From Mycolicibacterium tusciae JS617 (GTDB lineage Bacteria; Actinomycetota; Actinomycetes; Mycobacteriales; Mycobacteriaceae), in NCBI RefSeq assembly GCF_000243415.2, contig NZ_KI912270.1, positions 4,154,001 to 4,218,000 on the forward strand: 64,000 bases of DNA. Direction: 5' to 3'. The notes beneath the pieces were generated by a model. That model saw only the letters and a program-made list of their open reading frames with translations, was not told the DNA's origin and made no database searches. Below, piece after piece: positions 61,352 through 64,000 of the stretch (position 1 is its first letter; every line of letters begins with the position of its first letter). A program made the translations under genes and the position numbers.

Positions 61352-61941
61352 CGGATCGGCTCCAGCCGGGAGATCATCGGCTTGCCGTCGACATCGGAAA
61401 CGTCGAGCCGCAGCGTCCAGCGCACCGTCTGCGGCTTGTCGCTGCCGGCGTTCTCGCTGACTGACGTGGCCACCACCAGCACGGTGTCGGTGCGGGAGGC
61501 GAACGGGGACAGATCGGAATTCGGCGGCGGCCTCTGCCCCTGCGGGCCTGACGGGTCGTGGTGGACGAATTCCACCGCCACCGAGTCGATCTGGCCGGTG
61601 GTACGCGACTGCAACTTCTGCACCAAATCGCGGTAGGGCCGCACCGAAGCGTCGAAGTCCGCGTTGAGCTGCCCGACGGTGCCCTCGTGAAGCTGGGCCA
61701 GACTGGCCTCGACGGTGTCGGAGTTCATGTTGATGAGCACGCTGGTCCAGTCGGCGGCGGCCTGCATGGCACCGGTGCGGTAGCGCAGTTCATCGGCTTG
61801 GTTGCGATGCTGCGTCCAGATCAGGGCGGCGAGCACGATCGCAGCGATCGCTATCACGCCGGCCACCGCCGAGCCGATGCCGTAGCCGGAAATAGCGGAA
61901 CCGTGGTCGCTGTCGTCCGGCGTCGGTTCGTCATCGGGCAT
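61348..61941 (-). CDS. Mce-associated-type membrane protein (Rv0199-like)
   Basis: 197 residues from ATG 61941. The hydrophilic N-terminus (MPDDEPTPDDSDHGS) is followed by one membrane segment (GVIAIAAIVLAALIWTQ) and an NTF2-like domain with QAAADWTSVLINMNSDTVEA and VRWTLRLDVSDVDGKPMISR. The gene pair Rv0199-Rv0200 has the same arrangement in M. tuberculosis. The gene is divergent from zmp1 with 65 bases between starts. Confidence 0.86.
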   Translation of the reverse strand: MPDDEPTPDDSDHGSAISGYGIGSAVAGVIAIAAIVLAALIWTQHRNQADELRYRTGAMQAAADWTSVLINMNSDTVEASLAQLHEGTVGQLNADFDASVRPYRDLVQKLQSRTTGQIDSVAVEFVHHDPSGPQGQRPPPNSDLSPFASRTDTVLVVATSVSENAGSDKPQTVRWTLRLDVSDVDGKPMISRLEPIR

Positions 61942-62006
61942 GCGCGTGAGGGTACCGGGCGGGCTCACCCACGCGGCTGTCGCGACCTGTCTGGCACCCT
62001 GGTGGG

Positions 62007-64000
62007 GTGACGGTACAAGCAACACGCGACGGAGCGGGAGCGACAATCGGATCCGGAGCGGGAGCGACAATCGGATCCGGAGTGGGAGCGACCATCAAAT
62101 CCGGTATCGACCTGAGCCACGTCGACTCCGATGCCCGCCCCCAAGACGACCTGTTCGGCCATGTCAACGGCCGCTGGTTGACCGAATACGAGATGCCCGG
62201 CGACCGCGCCACCGACGGTGCGTTCCGGTCGCTGTACGACCGCGCCGAGGAGCATGTCCGCGACCTGATCAACCAGGCCAGCGAGAGAGCTTCAGCGTCC
62301 GGTTCCGACTCTCCATCCGACGAGCAGCGCATCGGTGATCTGTACGCCAGCTATATGGACGAGAAGGCGATTGCCGCACGGGGTGTGCAACCGCTGCTGG
62401 ACGAGTTGGTCGCCATCGATGCCGCCGATACGCCCGACGCGCTGGCCGCGGTCCTGGGCGCGTTGCAGCGCACTGGCGTCGGCGGTGGGACAGGCATCTA
62501 TGTCGACACCGACTCCAAGGAGTCGACCCGCTACCTGCTGCACCTGACCCAGTCCGGGCTCGGCTTACCCGACGAGTCCTATTACCGCGACGAACAGCAC
62601 GCGGAGATCCTGGCCGCCTATCCGGACCACATCGCGGCGATGTTCGACCTCGTCTACGGCGAAGAGACCCAGCCCAACGAATGGCGGGCCACCGCCGAGC
62701 GCATCGTCGCACTGGAGGCCAAGCTGGCCGCCGCGCATTGGGACGTGGTCAAGCGGCGCGACGCCGAGGAGACCTACAACCTGCGGCGCTTCGCCGACCT
62801 GCCTGCAGAAGCGCCCGGCTTCGACTGGGCCGGGTGGGTGTCCGCGCTGGGCGTCACACCGGACAAGGTCGCAGAGATCGTCGTGCGGCAGCCTGACTAC
62901 CTGACGGCGTTCGCCGCGTCCTGGTCCGGCGAGTCCGCCTTCGATCTAGAGGACTGGAAGGCGTGGCTGCGCTGGCGGCTCATCAACGCACGCGCTGCTC
63001 TGCTCACCGACGCACTGATCGCCCAAGACTTCGAGTTCTACGGCCGCAGGCTCTCGGGCACCGAAGAGATCCGCGAACGCTGGAAACGCGCCGTGTCAGT
63101 GGTGGAGAGCCTGATGGGTGACGCCGTGGGGAGGCTCTACGTCGAGCGGCACTTTCCACCGGCGGCCAAGGCCCGGATGGACGAACTGGTCGCCAATCTC
63201 CGCGAGGCCTATCGGGTCAGCATCAACTCGCTCGCCTGGATGACGCCGCAGACCCGCGAGAAAGCGCTGGCCAAGCTCGACAAGTTCACGCCCAAGATCG
63301 GCTATCCGGCCAAGTGGCGCGACTATTCGGCGCTGGTGATCAAGCGTGACGATCTGTACGGCAATTACCTGCGCGGCTACGCGGTGGAATACGACCGGGA
63401 TCTCGCCAAGCTCGGCGGTCCCGTCGACCGCGACGAGTGGTTCATGACGCCTCAGACCGTCAACGCCTACTACAACCCCGGCATGAACGAGATCGTCTTT
63501 CCCGCAGCCATTCTGCAGCCGCCGTTCTTCGACGCCGATGCCGACGACGCCGCCAACTACGGCGGGATCGGCGCGGTGATCGGTCATGAGATCGGCCACG
63601 GTTTCGATGACCAGGGCGCCAAGTACGACGGCGACGGGAACCTGGTGGACTGGTGGACCGACGAGGATCGCGCCGAGTTCGGCACGCGAACAAAGGCTTT
63701 GATCGAGCAGTACGACGCGTATGTGCCGCGGGCGCTCAGCAACGGCCACCACGTGAACGGCGCGTTCACCGTCGGCGAGAACATCGGCGATCTGGGTGGG
63801 CTCTCGATAGCGCTATTGGCCTACCAGTTGTCCCTGGGTGATGAGCCGGCACCGGTGATCGACGGCCTGACCGGTGAGCAGCGGGTGTTTTTCGGCTGGG
63901 CGCAGGTGTGGCGCACGAAATCCCGCGACGCCGAGGCCATCCGGCGGCTTGCCGTCGACCCACACTCACCGCCGGAGTTCCGGTGCAATGGCGTGGTCCG
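62007..64000 (+). CDS. zmp1: M13 zinc metalloprotease Zmp1, 3' end cut by window edge
   Basis: About 664 residues are visible from GTG 62007; the C-terminus is outside. The core SGIDLSHVDSDARPQDDLFG matches M. tuberculosis Zmp1 (Rv0198c). The zinc site is VIGHEIGHGFDDQGAKYDGD (HExxH), with the third ligand in GENIGDLGGL and neprilysin-type NAYYNPGMNEIVFPAAILQP. Zmp1 is a neprilysin-like endopeptidase linked to phagosome interference in pathogens. There is no signal peptide. Between the start and SGIDL lie three copies of an 8-residue repeat (GAGATIGS type), absent from the remembered M. tuberculosis start. Confidence 0.94.
   Translation, partial: MTVQATRDGAGATIGSGAGATIGSGVGATIKSGIDLSHVDSDARPQDDLFGHVNGRWLTEYEMPGDRATDGAFRSLYDRAEEHVRDLINQASERASASGSDSPSDEQRIGDLYASYMDEKAIAARGVQPLLDELVAIDAADTPDALAAVLGALQRTGVGGGTGIYVDTDSKESTRYLLHLTQSGLGLPDESYYRDEQHAEILAAYPDHIAAMFDLVYGEETQPNEWRATAERIVALEAKLAAAHWDVVKRRDAEETYNLRRFADLPAEAPGFDWAGWVSALGVTPDKVAEIVVRQPDYLTAFAASWSGESAFDLEDWKAWLRWRLINARAALLTDALIAQDFEFYGRRLSGTEEIRERWKRAVSVVESLMGDAVGRLYVERHFPPAAKARMDELVANLREAYRVSINSLAWMTPQTREKALAKLDKFTPKIGYPAKWRDYSALVIKRDDLYGNYLRGYAVEYDRDLAKLGGPVDRDEWFMTPQTVNAYYNPGMNEIVFPAAILQPPFFDADADDAANYGGIGAVIGHEIGHGFDDQGAKYDGDGNLVDWWTDEDRAEFGTRTKALIEQYDAYVPRALSNGHHVNGAFTVGENIGDLGGLSIALLAYQLSLGDEPAPVIDGLTGEQRVFFGWAQVWRTKSRDAEAIRRLAVDPHSPPEFRCNGVV
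62031..62102 (+). repeat. In-frame 24-bp tandem repeat, three copies, in the zmp1 5' end
   Basis: Copies at 62031-62054 and 62055-62078 are identical (begin GGAGCGGGAGCG, end ATCGGATCC). The third, 62079-62102, has four changes. Encodes GAGATIGS, GAGATIGS and GVGATIKS. Confidence 0.9.

Noticed and set aside
1..64000. CRISPR arrays, tRNA or rRNA genes, replication origin
   Set aside because: No regularly spaced repeats, tRNA-like cloverleaf sequence, rRNA sequence or DnaA-box cluster was noticed.

Overview
The window is high-GC actinobacterial DNA from a mycobacterium, most likely a fast grower of the Mycolicibacterium type. The backbone follows the M. tuberculosis Rv0217c-Rv0198c neighbourhood: a LipW-like esterase, an Rv0216-type double-hotdog protein divergent from FadE3, FadD4, PckA, the Rv0210/Rv0209 pair, TrmB (Rv0208c), Rv0207c, MmpL3, Rv0205, Rv0204c, Rv0203, MmpL11, Rv0201c, Rv0200, Rv0199 and Zmp1. 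Orthology is inferred from remembered protein families and gene order, not from a search. Many genes appear to start without a leader: a TANNNT -10 box lies 6-7 nt before a GTG or ATG.

Layout. 1-7.5 kb: lipid and acyl-CoA catabolism (acyl-CoA dehydrogenases, esterase, proline iminopeptidase, amidohydrolase, CaiB-like CoA transferase, double-hotdog protein) and a GntR/UTRA regulator. 7.6-14.1 kb: a nest of mobile DNA. IS110 transposase fragments flank an IS256-family element, which is itself split by a 3,967-bp Tn554-family element (tnpA, tnpB, tnpC) with 12-bp perfect terminal inverted repeats. 14.3-18 kb: hairpins, echA-fadD4, remnants of adenylate-cyclase-type regulators and a MazEF9-like toxin-antitoxin pair. 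18-27.5 kb: pckA, two P-loop proteins, trmB, an NYN-domain gene and mmpL3. This mmpL3 has an unexpected DUF4190-like membrane insertion in its central cytoplasmic loop.

27.5-48.2 kb: a contiguous catabolic island lying between the mmpL3 and Rv0205 orthologues. It holds a FadR/FCD-type GntR regulator and three transcription units that each carry the same candidate operator (TAGATTGT-N2-ACAATCTA) at the promoter. Unit A (+): an enolase-superfamily protein and a semialdehyde dehydrogenase. Unit B (-): a PotD-type ABC importer without ATPase, a kinase fused to a class-III PLP enzyme (candidate kinase/phospho-lyase), an IlvD/Edd homologue lacking all three Fe-S cysteines, a PYROXD2-like flavoprotein and a cupin. 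Unit C (-): a lipoprotein alkaline phosphatase, a PotA-type ATPase, a PHP phosphoesterase, a second PotD/PotB/PotC set, a class-III aminotransferase and a Kbl-like alpha-oxoamine synthase. Together they suggest dephosphorylation outside the membrane, import, rephosphorylation and lysis of an amino alcohol or amino acid, then oxidation of the resulting aldehyde. The substrate is unknown. This island is the best candidate in the window for an undescribed system.

48.2-64 kb: Rv0205/Rv0204c-type membrane proteins, an M23 lipoprotein, a DUF3054 protein, a PrrAB-like two-component system apparently co-transcribed with two haemophore-like genes next to mmpL11, an Rv0201c-like HTH gene, two genes broken by single-base frameshifts on either side of a DsrE-like gene, Rv0200/Rv0199-like Mce-associated proteins and a 3'-truncated zmp1 with an in-frame 24-bp repeat. 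No tRNA, rRNA or CRISPR array was seen.
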